Positions 33,005 through 43,181 of a stretch of 64,000 bases of DNA are shown here, piece by piece. A model generated the notes under the pieces. The model had not been told where the DNA came from. It was given only the letters and a program-made list of their open reading frames with translations, and searched no databases. Made by a program: the position numbers and the translations under genes. Origin of the DNA: Sodiomyces alkalinus F11 (taxonomy: Eukaryota; Ascomycota; Sordariomycetes; Glomerellales; Plectosphaerellaceae). The DNA is taken from the NCBI RefSeq assembly GCF_003711515.1, contig NW_021167079.1, forward strand, positions 4,474,677 to 4,538,676, in the 5' to 3' direction. Position 1 is the stretch's first letter. The number at the start of each line of letters is the position of its first letter.

Positions 33005-34870
33005 TTACAACTCGTCCTTTGCCCTGGGTTGAGTCGCCTCAACCAACTCGTCGCAGGCCGCCGGCGTGCCCACTTCCATCTTGTACACGCACTTCTCCAA
33101 CTCCGACACCTTCCACAGCTCCTCCGTCTCGCTGCAGGCCAGCCAAACAGCCGTGCTTCGCTTCGGGCCGTTCCAGCATTGCTGCCCATCCTCGTAGCGC
33201 AGCACCATCCGCCTGCCCCTACCAAGGCTCTTACCGTCCGCGCGGTCCTCCTCGTCGGCCATTTCGTAGTCAATGCTCTTGTATCGGCCCATATTCGTCT
33301 TGCCGTGGCCCTTCTTCGATTTCTGGCTGGTAGAGCCCATCCAGCAGAGCTCGTACTCGTACTCTCCCGCGTCGGTCGACACGCACTTGTCCTTGAGGAC
33401 ACGGAAGATGTCGTCGACGCCGTAGTCCAGCTCGAGATCCTTCTCCTGATCGCTGAGCTCCCTTTCCTTCTTGGTGACGTCCTTGCCTGCTGCATCTTTG
33501 GCTTCGCGCGCCGATCTCGCGGCATGAGACTCCGTTCCCGGCTTCGTGTTTTCGGCAACGAGGCCGTTGTCGACGAGCCAGAAATGGAGAAGCTTCAGCT
33601 TGGACTGGACAAAATCGCGAGCGAAAGCGGGAAGGTAGGCTTGGAGGTTGTATACTGCAGCCAGGTCAGATGGAAGTGCTGGGGAAAAAAAATTCAAAGA
33701 GGGAGAGAGAGAGACAAGGGGGGGAGTTCTTGGCTTGGGTCACCCTGTTTCACTTACTGATATCCGTATCCGAGGCCTCCTCCTCCTCAAACTCCTTCCA
33801 ATTGATACCGGTGTCTTCCGAGTCCTCGGACAAGACATCGCGCAACTCGGCATCCGAGACTGCGCTGTTCGATTCTCCGGCCACTCTGGCAGCATAGTCT
33901 TCCCAGCCCTTGACAGCCCGCTTGACACCCTCGTCGTTGAAATTGGGGTTATACTCTTCCTTGAAGCGACGTAGGATGCCCTCGAGCTCGTCCACCTTGG
34001 CTCGGAGCTCCCTTCGGTTTTCGACCACTTTCTCCAAGCTCTCGCGGAGTTCGGCGATGCGGTCCTTGGCGAGCCCGACAAGGACGCCAAGCTTTCCGCC
34101 CTCTCCTTCGCTCCTGACAACCTTGCTTTCGTCGGCCCGCTTGATTTCCTCGTACCTCTTCTCCAGCTCGTCCCTCTTGGCAGTGAGTTTTTGGATCTGT
34201 TGCCTGAGGGACGCAACCTTGGCCTCCACGTCGCGTCGGAGCACCTTGGCCTCCGTGACCATGGTTTTGCGCTTATTCAACGCCTTTTCCTGGGCCTTCT
34301 TGCGCTCCCCCTCCATCCGGCGGTACTCCTTGCCAATCTCGTTGCAGCGGTTCTCGCACTTGACGCCTCCCACGCCGCCGTATTCCTCGGTGCCGTCGCA
34401 GCATAGTTCGTAGTCACAGACGCCGTCGTTTACGTAGAGGAAGGGGACGTACGTGGCCAAATGGCCGGCATTGGCGCACCAGAACCCGGGGAGGACATTG
34501 GTGGTGTTTGTGCTACCCGAAGAAGAACCGGGGAGAGGTTGAGGCGGAGAGCGATCGTTGAGGTAGGCGCATGCTGCGGTTCCGGGCTCATCGGAACCAT
34601 CTGGGCAGTCGCACGAATTGTCGTTGATCTGAGAGAAGCCGAGTCGAACATTGGGGTGGCCGATGCACGAGAAACCGTCTCGGATGTTCTCGTAATATTT
34701 CGCAACTAAGATAGCAGGGCGTTGCCGTTAGAGTATTGGGCGCAATGGCTTGGGGAAGCGAGATGGAAATACGTACATTCAGGACCAACGCCCCTGGGCA
34801 AAGATGCCGCAGAAGCGGATCCAAGCGACAGGATGGTACCCAGTAATACCAGGCCTCGACTCCGATACAT
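33005..34870 (-). CDS. gtb1: Glucosidase II beta subunit (PRKCSH-like), 571 aa
   Basis: Exons inferred at 34777-34870, 33758-34705 and 33005-33678, with clean GT-AG borders and phases. A signal peptide (MYRSRGLVLLGTILSLGSASA) opens the protein. Two LDLa-like Cys-rich repeats follow (NSCDCPDGSDEPGTAAC, then NDGVCDYELCCDGTEE) and a long coiled coil (residues about 165-290). A C-terminal MRH lectin domain starts near residue 450 (CVSTDAGEYEYELCW...CWNGPKRSTAVWLAC). The end is AKDEL, an ER-retrieval signal. The beta subunit holds the catalytic alpha subunit in the ER and presents N-glycans for glucose trimming. Length fits the family. Confidence 0.94.
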
Positions 34871-35240
34871 GATGGCAATGCCGAACTCGACTTCCCGCTG
34901 TCGTAGAGGGAACTTGAAGAACAAGGAAGAGAAGGAAGAGGGAGACGGGAGACGAGGAACGGGAAACGGGAAACGGGAAACGGTCAAGGCCTCGAACCAG
35001 CCAAGTGGAAAGCTCGAGCTCACCTAAAACGCCCACTACACTACAGAGATGATCAGAACATGTGTCAGCAATGTCACGTGGAGATAAGAGCTCTGGATGT
35101 CTGTTATCATCTCCTCACAGTAGCACCACTACCCCTCCACAAGATACGTAATTTCCTTCGCGGGGCAATAGGAAACTTTTTTTCCCCTTCACCTCTGCCG
35201 CCCCATCGCTTCATCTCCATTGGAGTAAGTTGCCTCAAAA
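34871..35240. promoter_or_regulatory. Divergent promoter between gtb1 and the GCIP-like gene
   Basis: About 370 bp shared by two genes that start in opposite directions at 34870 and 35241. It contains a tandem GGAAACGG/GGGAAACG purine stretch near 34960-34985 and pyrimidine-rich DNA before 35241. Confidence 0.55.
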
Positions 35241-36464
35241 ATGTCGACCAACTCTCCCGATATGTCCGTCCAAGGACTCAACACCCTCGCGGCCACGGCA
35301 GTCCATCTTCTCCAGCAGTTAGAATCAGTCTTGCTCCAAATCTATGACAACAGGGACCCCTCGAATGAGGCAGAAGATGCCTCTGCCTCTGCCTCTGCTT
35401 CTTCGACATCCACCTCCGACCCCTCCTCCGTAGACGCTCTTTCGCTCGCCGGCGACTCAGCCACTCTCATCAGGGCACATGCCACAAGAATATCCGTCCT
35501 CATCATCAACAATCCGTTCACCCCTTCAGCTATCATCAAGGTCCTTCGGGAGCTCGTAGGGAGCGCTGTTCCCGGCCTTGCCGCAGCGGCCCAATCTTGC
35601 ACGTCCGACAGGTACACCCTGACAGTGCGACGGGACCTCGCCTGGAAGACGTACACGGCTCTCAAAGAGCTGCGCGGGCTGATCGAGCGGATCCCCGCCG
35701 ACGGCAAGATTCTGTCCGATGATCTGCAGCAGCATGGCTCCGCCGCCGCCGGCACCAGCAAGGGGAGCATCCTGGCGACGGGAACCCTCTGGGCCGCTTG
35801 CGATGAAGTGGTCCGCTTTTCCAAGGCTGGCGTCGGTGGTTGTTTCGTGAACAAAGTCGAAGAATTTCGGGATACGTTGGAGGATGTCATGGAAGAGTTG
35901 AAGGAATGGGGAGAAGAGACTCCGGATGACGACGAGGACGACGAGGACGACGACGACGACGACGATGACGATGATGATGACATAGCCGACGATACGGACC
36001 GCGACTCGGGTGTGGGGTCGATGATGCCCTCTGCCCAGGATATGGTCGACGAGATCATGGCGTCGACGCAAGTCATTCCCCGCGATGACCCGGACCGGAT
36101 TCGGGATCGGCTCGAGTCGTGTCTGAAGAAGATCCGGCTCACCACCCTCCTCTACCAAGGTATCATTAAAAGGAGGTTGAAGGCGCTCCCTTCGTTGCCC
36201 AAAGAGGGATCATCGCAAGTGACGGATCGTCTGGATAAGATGGTCGAGTCGGTCAAGTCACTTTCATGTCAGTTTGACGAACTGGCGGGCACCTTCTATG
36301 AACTCGACGTAGATGAGATCGATCGAATGTCCGGCCAGTGCTTCTCGGATGTATGTACCCTGTCGAGGCTGGTTCAGAAGCCGTGGGATAAGGACAGCGA
36401 TGAATTCACCGAGTGGGCGGAGAAGTTCCGGACGCAGATGAACAAGGCCAAGGCACCGAGTTAG
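35241..36464 (+). CDS. GCIP / cyclin-D1-binding protein 1-like protein, 407 aa
   Basis: A single exon from the ATG at 35241. The N-terminal half (residues about 10-240) resembles the GCIP helical domain: GLNTLAATAVHLLQQLESVL, NPFTPSAIIKVLRELVGSAVPGL, LAWKTYTALKELRGLIE, and a final helix VEEFRDTLEDVMEELKEWGEE. It is followed by an almost pure Asp/Glu run (about residues 232-250) and a second helical domain ending in TEWAEKFRTQMNKAK. Fungal members are poorly studied; human GCIP binds cyclin D and HLH proteins. The family call is from recalled pattern, and the function here is unknown. Confidence 0.75.
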   Translation: MSTNSPDMSVQGLNTLAATAVHLLQQLESVLLQIYDNRDPSNEAEDASASASASSTSTSDPSSVDALSLAGDSATLIRAHATRISVLIINNPFTPSAIIKVLRELVGSAVPGLAAAAQSCTSDRYTLTVRRDLAWKTYTALKELRGLIERIPADGKILSDDLQQHGSAAAGTSKGSILATGTLWAACDEVVRFSKAGVGGCFVNKVEEFRDTLEDVMEELKEWGEETPDDDEDDEDDDDDDDDDDDDIADDTDRDSGVGSMMPSAQDMVDEIMASTQVIPRDDPDRIRDRLESCLKKIRLTTLLYQGIIKRRLKALPSLPKEGSSQVTDRLDKMVESVKSLSCQFDELAGTFYELDVDEIDRMSGQCFSDVCTLSRLVQKPWDKDSDEFTEWAEKFRTQMNKAKAPS

Positions 36465-36957
36465 CGACGGCGGAAATACAGAAAGTACAATACCACATCG
36501 TTTGGGAGCATGAGCGAACGAGACGAGTCAACTTGTAGTGCACACTCAACTTTGAGCTGTCGAAACGGCACGACCTTGGACGAATAGTTAATGTGACGAC
36601 GAGGTCCCACGGATACTCGCTCCTGTTTTTTTTTCTCTTTTTCTTTTTTCTTCTTTCTTACTTCTTTTCGTTCCGCTTATTCGGTTTCCCTTATCCTCCC
36701 TGAAAGCTGAGCGCAACATTGATTGTAAAAATCGTGCATTGATCCTTGGCCGGGTTGATCGCATGCCGTTCCGAATGCGATGGACCAATACAATGAAGGA
36801 CGTGTTTGTTGGCGATGACTCACGCGGCGTCGGGGCATCAGCCTTTTCTCAACTGTCAACTACGACAAAAGACAGCACCATCACAGGCCGTACGTCTCAA
36901 CTCTCGAATGACATGACGGTCCGCAGCCGATCTCTACACGGATCACAGCTCGAAAAA
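36465..36957. other. Intergenic / upstream of GrpB-like gene
   Basis: About 490 bp with a T/C-rich tract (36625-36668). In-frame ATGs at 36763 and 36913 could extend the next gene, but the added residues show no family likeness. Confidence 0.5.
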
Positions 36958-37560
36958 ATGGAGGCCTATCCCGATGGAATCACCAAAGACTATGAGTACG
37001 ACCCGGCAGCTGTCCAACGTGTCAACTTCCGCACGGTCAAGCAGCCTCGAGCCATCGTCGACCCTGACCCGTCCTGGCCCCAAGCTTTCGAATCTATCAA
37101 AAGACGCATCGCCGATGCTCTCGGCGCAAAGGCCCTCCTGGTCTCCCACGTCGGATCGACCTCGGTCCCGTCCCTCCCAGCCAAGCCCATCATAGACATC
37201 GATCTTACCGTCCCAGACGCCACCGACGAGCCAAGCTACGTGCCAGCCCTCGAGTCAGCCGGGTTCCTCTTCCTCACGCGGGAGCCACACTGGCATGAAC
37301 ACCGCCTCTTCACCACGGCCGAGCCGCACTGCAACCTCCACGTCTTTGCGAAGGGAAGCGCCGAGCCTCTGCGGCATCTCATTTTCAAGGAATGGCTGTT
37401 GGCGAATGAGGACGACAAGCAACTCTATGTTCGGGCTAAAAGGGAAGCTGCTGCTGCGAGTGTCGCTGCCATGAGCATGATGGATTATAACTTACGAAAG
37501 CAAGATGTGATCCGTCAAACCTTGCGGAGGGCGTTCAGAGCCAGAGGGCTTCTCGAGTAA
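36958..37560 (+). CDS. GrpB-family (UPF0157, nucleotidyltransferase-fold) protein, 200 aa
   Basis: The ATG at 36958 (context AAAAATGG) is preferred; earlier in-frame ATGs at 36763 and 36913 remain possible. The GrpB signature is clear: VDPDPSWPQAFESIKRRIADAL, then HVGSTSVPSLPAKPIIDIDL (the GST...D-x-D nucleotidyltransferase-like site), FLTREPHWHEHRLFT, HCNLHVFAKGS and HLIFKEWLLANEDD. Fungal GrpB proteins are uncharacterised. Bacterial relatives are sometimes fused to dephospho-CoA kinase, but nothing in this sequence shows the substrate. No targeting signal is seen. Confidence 0.9.
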   Translation: MEAYPDGITKDYEYDPAAVQRVNFRTVKQPRAIVDPDPSWPQAFESIKRRIADALGAKALLVSHVGSTSVPSLPAKPIIDIDLTVPDATDEPSYVPALESAGFLFLTREPHWHEHRLFTTAEPHCNLHVFAKGSAEPLRHLIFKEWLLANEDDKQLYVRAKREAAAASVAAMSMMDYNLRKQDVIRQTLRRAFRARGLLE

Positions 37561-39025
37561 GATCTCTAAGAGTGTTCAGTCCGAGGCAAGAGGTTCTGGA
37601 TTGGCTTTCCGGGTGAAGAGTCTCGTTCAATCTACCCTGACCAGCGATGCGATGCGGAATATCGAGCCTCGGATCAACGATGGCCTTGCTCACCGTGGTC
37701 TACTGAGACTCGACGACTTTTGTGACTCGGCATTCCCACGGCCTGATATATCCATGTGCGCACGCAGGCTAAATAAGCCAAGGCTCCCAGTCAGCGCGTC
37801 TTAGGAGGACTGGGCATCTCGCAGCTCTTTAGCCTCTTCTTCCACTCGGTCGTCTCTCGACCACGCGATCGCATACATGACCCAGCCCGGTAGAAAGCCA
37901 CAGTGATGTCCGTGCCGCCGATGGAGAGATGGGGCAAAATAGAACGCCGGGCCACTGATCGCGGCTCTACCAGGGTGGTCCTTGTTCAGAGCCGAGCCCA
38001 TTTCCCCCTAACCTACTCCGTCTTCGTATCTGCGTCTCAACTGGGTCTCAACTTCTTCCCCGGCACAATTCCCACGAACACCCTTCTTACATCAATCTTC
38101 TGGTTAGGCTCACCAACGTCGCGATCCCTTCTCAAAAGAAATCGAGGTCTTCCCAGTGACACCCGTCTTCAACGTCTCGTAAAGGTCAAGACGTCAGGAG
38201 AACTCGCCTACTCCATCGCCACTTTCCTCCTCAAGGCCTCGCCTCCGCATCCAAAAGCGTCGTCTCGGACCTTGGTCGCCCGTCTACACACGATGCTGAC
38301 ATGATGAGGCGATTTGCCGTGCCTTCAATTCTCAAGGCCTTCTCCACCAGGACTCACGGGCATATTGCTTGTTTTCTTCGTTTCCCCCCCGCTCTCTTCA
38401 TGCGCATCTCGGCCTACATCCATCTGCGTACATGAGATGAGTATAATACATGTAAGAAGGCAGTCCTGGCCGTTGCGTTATTCGTTATTGGGGCTAAAAC
38501 GTCCATACCCCGAATCCTGGCGAGCTTGAAGTGACCAAAGCGGCGTGTCTTCCGACCCCAGACCTCGGCCAAGCGCCCTAATTGCTCTCATCGACCCGAC
38601 TACGTTTGTCAACGTTGCAGGGAAGACGGACCCCCTGGCATCTGATCTAATCGACCTAACCTCCCGCAAGATATACCTACTCTATCACGACATGAACAAC
38701 CTGCAACAATCAACCTGGGTATCCAGTTCGTTCATCCCACGACGCTATGATCTCCACCCTGCTCCATCATCCCCGCCTTGACCGTTACCTACCTGGGATG
38801 TCCTGGCCCGCGCCCGGCTCTTATCCCACATTGAGTGCCGAGCTCCGATCTACCATCTGGGGGGGGGAACATGGGCCTTCCCGTGTGCTTTAAAATGCCC
38901 ATAAATGTCCCAGAAAGGATGTCGATCTTGTTGATCATCCGGTCTTCGCCTGCTGTCTCTGCGTCGCCTGGTATCGACTTTCTCTTCTGGCTGTTGACTG
39001 CAAGGGCTCGGGCAACACCTCCAAG
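37561..39025. other. Intergenic, about 1.5 kb
   Basis: Ordinary-composition DNA between the GrpB-like gene and the PL4 gene. Apart from the doubtful small frame at 37801-38001 nothing is supported. A run of nine G occurs at 38860-38868. Confidence 0.5.
37801..38001 (-). CDS. Possible small protein, 66 aa (doubtful)
   Basis: A short frame starting MGSALNKDHPG has a hydrophobic middle (GFLPGWVMYAIAW) and a charged end (RDDRVEEEAKELRDAQSS) that looks like real protein rather than noise. No family is recognised, and it may be one exon of a longer gene or chance. Confidence 0.28.
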   Translation of the reverse strand: MGSALNKDHPGRAAISGPAFYFAPSLHRRHGHHCGFLPGWVMYAIAWSRDDRVEEEAKELRDAQSS

Positions 39026-40696
39026 ATGGCTTTCCCTTCCTTCGTCCAGCTTTTCTTGCTCGCCCTCTTCTCCTTCGCCTCGTCTGTTGCTGGGCTTTGG
39101 CTATAGCTTCAACGGAAACAACATTGTCGTCAACGCTGGATCGGCCAACCCCCTGTACTTTTCCGTCTCCCGCTCCAACTGCGACATCAACTCCATTCGA
39201 TATCGCGGTCATGAGCTTCAGTATCAAAGCCAGGGCACCCACATCGGCTCCGGCCTAGGGTCGGCCAACGTACAAGTCACACAGCAGAACAACTACATCA
39301 AAATCACCTGCGAGACCCCCACCCTGACGCACTACCTGGTTGCACGCCAGGGCGACAGCACCATCTACATGGCCACGCACATCGCGGCCCAGCCGTCCAT
39401 CGGAGAGCTCCGCTACATCGCCCGCCTGAACTCGAACATCCTGCCCTGGGAGCACCCTTTCGGTGCCGTGTCCATCACCGGCGGCTCGTCCGCCACCATC
39501 GAGGGCTCGGACGTCTTCCTCGTCAACGGCCAGACCCGCTCCAAGTTCTACTCGAGCGAGCGCTACATCGACCGTGGCGTCCACTGCGTGCACGGCAACA
39601 ACCCAGAGCCCATCCATGCCTGCATGGTCATCCCCCAGCCGGAGTCCTCTTCCGGCGGACCCTTTTTCCGCGACATCGAGACCAACAACGGCGGCGCCTT
39701 CACCGCGCTGTACAATTACATGAACAGCGGCCATGCCGAGACCGAACCCTACCGCATGGGCCTGCACGGCCCCTACGCCCTGACTTTCTCGCGCTCCGGC
39801 ATCCCGAAGCTGAGAGAGGTCGACTTGAGCTTTTTCGCCCATCTCGGCATCCGGGGTTACGTCCCCGACCACGCCCGTGGTCGCGTCTCCGGCAACGCCT
39901 GGGGCATCCCGTCGGGCCACCAGATGGTCGTCCACTGGTACAACAACGAGGCGCAGTACTGGACCTACGCCAACAGCAACGGCGCCTTCACTTCCCCTCC
40001 GATGAAGCCCGGCACCTACACTCAGGTCCTGTACCAGACCGAGTACAAGGTGGCGGAGAGGCAGGTCAGCGTTTGGTCCGGCGGCACCGCGTGGGCGGAC
40101 ATCAGCAGCACGTACACGCCGGCGCAGCCGCTGTTCCAGATCGGGCGGTTCGACGGGCAGCCGTTCGGGTTCCGCAACGCCGACAAGTTCCTGCGCATGC
40201 ACCCTTCGGACCACCGCATGAGCAGCTGGACCCGGACCTTCAACGTCGGGGCGTCCCACGAGGGGGAGTTCCCCATGGCCGTCTTCCAGGCCGTGAATAA
40301 TAATGTCGAGATGTACTTCCACCTCAACTCGGCTCCCGGCGCCGCCGTCTTCCACGTCTCCACCACCTTGTCCTTCGCCGGCGCCAGGCCCCATGTCAGG
40401 GTCAACAACTGGAGCGGGCCCATCCCGCCCGCGCCGCGGAACATCAACTCGCGCGGCGTCACCCGCGGCGCGTACCGTGGCTGGGGCGAGCAGTATTATG
40501 TTGACATCCCGGCCGGCGTCCTCGTGGCGGGCCGGAACACCATCACCATTTCTGCTGCTTCGGGGAGCAGCGGCAGCACTTTCTTGAGTCCCAACTTTGT
40601 GAGTTTTGAGGATTTCCTTTACTTTTCACCCTTTTCTCGACTCTTTTTTCTGACCTTTGATAGGTCTTTGACGCGGTTGCCCTGTACCGCAGGTAA
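39026..40696 (+). CDS. Rhamnogalacturonan lyase, PL4 family (apparent +1 frameshift after signal peptide)
   Basis: Exons 39026-40598 and 40664-40696 (intron GTGAG...TAG; the end reads [12 protein letters not shown]). The mature part (from [12 protein letters not shown], 39093) is a full PL4 enzyme like Aspergillus RglA: catalytic domain ([58 protein letters not shown]), a fibronectin-like middle ([14 protein letters not shown]) and a C-terminal jelly-roll ending at the last exon. It cleaves the rhamnogalacturonan I backbone of pectin outside the cell. A good signal peptide ([23 protein letters not shown], 39026-39094) is in a different frame: one extra G in GGG at 39092-39094 shifts it. Without that base the fusion is perfect. 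Read as is, the signal frame ends at TAG 39104. Confidence 0.85.
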
Positions 40697-41062
40697 GGCC
40701 CCTAGTGAGACAGCAGGGATAAGGGGAACAAAAGGCAGCGATATGTGCCGTCCGAAGTGAGAAACCCCTTGAACGCGATGATTGTCCGAGTTGTTGGGAC
40801 CCAGTATACATCCATGCATCTCGCCCATTGATCGGCAAGAGGGTACGACGATGGCTTGCATTTCTTCCTCTCGTACATCATCTATCTCATATTTGACCAT
40901 GTATCCCTTCAATCATTGAGACCGAGATGCTTTCTTGTGCCCAAGTGAGCTACTTGCCCTTAACTCCATCCGATTGTGTCCTGTTCCTACTCGTACACGT
41001 ATACCTCTAACAACCAATTCGTTCCACCCTGTCGCCGGTTGAAACTCCAGCCATCGTCGTCG
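40697..41062. other. Intergenic, no gene seen
   Basis: About 370 bp between the PL4 stop and the stop of the convergent small gene; probably the two 3' UTRs. Confidence 0.5.
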
Positions 41063-41382
41063 TCACCTTGAGCGTCTTGTTGATCTCGTCTGCTGCTTCG
41101 CCTGGCGCAGTAAGGAGTCTAGCTCTCTCTGTATGGCGTCTTGGACATGGCTACTCTGGGGGTAGCCTGCCGACCTCCTATCCGTATATGAGGACCAGGC
41201 ACCGGAGGCGTCGTTGACGTAACGGTCGATGCTGCAGGGGTTTTGATCGTGACTATGTTATGTTAACACAAGATGCCAAGACCATTCCATGTCTACATGT
41301 AGCTAAAGAGGCATCATCGGTCATCTTACCTCGAGGTATGAGATTGGTTGGTGTTATTGGGGGATTGGTTCAAGTTCGACAT
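41063..41382 (-). CDS. Small two-exon hypothetical protein, 73 aa
   Basis: Exons 41330-41382 and 41063-41231 on the minus strand. The donor is GTAAGA, the acceptor TGCAG, the intron is 98 bp, and the total is 222 nt in frame. The start context is ACACCATGTCG. The product is polar: an Asn/Gln/Ser-rich start (MSNLNQSPNNTNQSH), then SSIDRYVNDASGAWSSYTDR, a likely amphipathic helix (HVQDAIQRELDSLLRQAKQQ) and a basic end (RSTRRSR). No signal peptide or membrane segment is seen. The family is not recognised. Good splice signals and protein-like composition support it, but the exons are short. Confidence 0.55.
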
Positions 41383-43181
41383 GGTGTTTGTGATGGTACG
41401 TGAAGGTCAGGCGGTCTGCGGCATAGACAACTCGTTAACCTTGGTGGAGATGGAAGACCTTTGGATGTCGGATTTATCCTCAGTGCTGGGATGTAGGCAA
41501 AGGCAACTTGGCTTCAGGGAGGCCGATGGGACGATTAGGAGAAGTTATAGACGGCGCTCTTGTTCCAGTGCAGTTCCTCATTTCTCCAGTCCTCCATTTC
41601 GTCGTCTACCTTTGCGCCTCATCACTAGGACTAGAGACTGGGCAATCTGCTGTGTATCATGGTCATTTTTACAGTTGGATAGAAGATATCAACGTCGCGG
41701 CGATCTTCCATTAACTCTTCGCGATCATAGCACGCACGGAGGCCAATGAACATCCCAGTCCACATGGGTGGCGGGGGGGTGTAAAAGTCAACTGAATCTG
41801 GAACATAATTAGAATTGCGCATGAGGATGAGAGAGAGAGTAAAAACCGAGGTAAAAAGGGACAGGAGTCGGGACGCAACTCTGCCAGTTCAAGAATCGGG
41901 ATGAGGTCAGTCAAAATTTGCCATGAAGAGAGATGCATGTCGTGACGTGCATGCATGGGTCTGCCTACGTGTATACGGACAAAGCCGAGACGAGCAAGCG
42001 AAATAATACAGATTGGCCAAGATGAAGAAAACTTACAGGGGTTCAAGCTCTCGGGGTGGCAGCTCAGGGACGGCGCAAGTTAACTTACCCCTGAATTGGC
42101 CCCTGAACACCTTGGGAAGTGGAAAAACGTCGACGCAAAAGCCCAGTGGACGCCCCAACGTGCCGTGCCCTTCCCAGCCCACAGCCGGCGCTCACGTTCA
42201 ATGCCCTGAAACAAAGAGCGTATTCGTAAAAGTGTCGCAGACTCAGGAGACTAGACAGTGGGCTTGGCGGTTGAAGTCGAGTCCTTGGGCGACCTTCAGA
42301 AGCGCTGCCGCCCGGGCCCGCCCCTTCCTGTTCCTGTTTTCCCGTCCCCCGAGCCGCACCGGGAAGAAGAGTAGAATGGAGACTTGGGCAATCGTCTTCA
42401 TCTTGAACGAATCAACGCGTAGGCAACCAAAAAGCACCACCACACGTGGCTCTGGAGTGCTGGGGAGCTTCAGAGGTCGCTTACACCCAATGAAGGACGA
42501 TGGCCATGTATGCAGATTACATGGTTGCGACCATGGACCAATCCTGTGCTGTCCGGCTGCCTACACCCCTGCCGCCCCAAGTGGTGTCTATTTTGGTCAC
42601 CGAGCGTGCAGACAGTGCTGAGTGACCAGGGGGACGAGTCCTAGACAGGCGATGGGGATCTCCAGATTTGGAAACAAACTTTGATTGCCGAGGTATTTGT
42701 TTGGGAATACGCAGCGTTGCATACATGTACATAATTGCCTATCAGGGCTCCAGGGTGAGAGAGAAAGGGGGGCGTTGTTGGTTGTTGGGTTCGTGGGGAG
42801 CTGTAGTCCTGAAATACGGGCGACCTCCGAGGTCCTTGACTCCTTGCAGTCTTGGTCCTCTTGAACCCCAACCCCGGAGAACCTCCTCAGGAACGGACAA
42901 GGCTAGGCCTTTTCTTCTTCTTCTTTGAGCGTTTTTCTTTTTCCTTCCCTTTCCTTTTCCTTTCCTTTCCTTCTTCTTCGCTCGCTTGGAACTCGCTCGC
43001 TTCCTATTCCTCGGCGTATAACTTATTAACATCCATCTATGATCTAGTCTCAGGCCGACCCGACCTTCCGCTCGTCCATGAGAGGGACGGACGACCATCT
43101 TTGTCCATTTCAAGTGGATATACCAACAGATCACACACCACTCACATCTCTACCCTTACCATAACCTCCATCTCCCACGTC
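41383..43181. other. Intergenic, about 1.8 kb
   Basis: Between two divergent starts (41382 and 43182). It probably holds both promoters and 5' UTRs. Frames of 60-200 aa in several registers lack family marks. A pyrimidine-rich stretch (42910-42980) lies in the likely 5' UTR of the zinc-finger gene. Confidence 0.5.

Noticed and set aside
39255..40394. 379-codon minus-strand frame opposite the PL4 gene
   Set aside because: It is a shadow of a strongly conserved enzyme: Val/Gly/Arg-rich with no motif.
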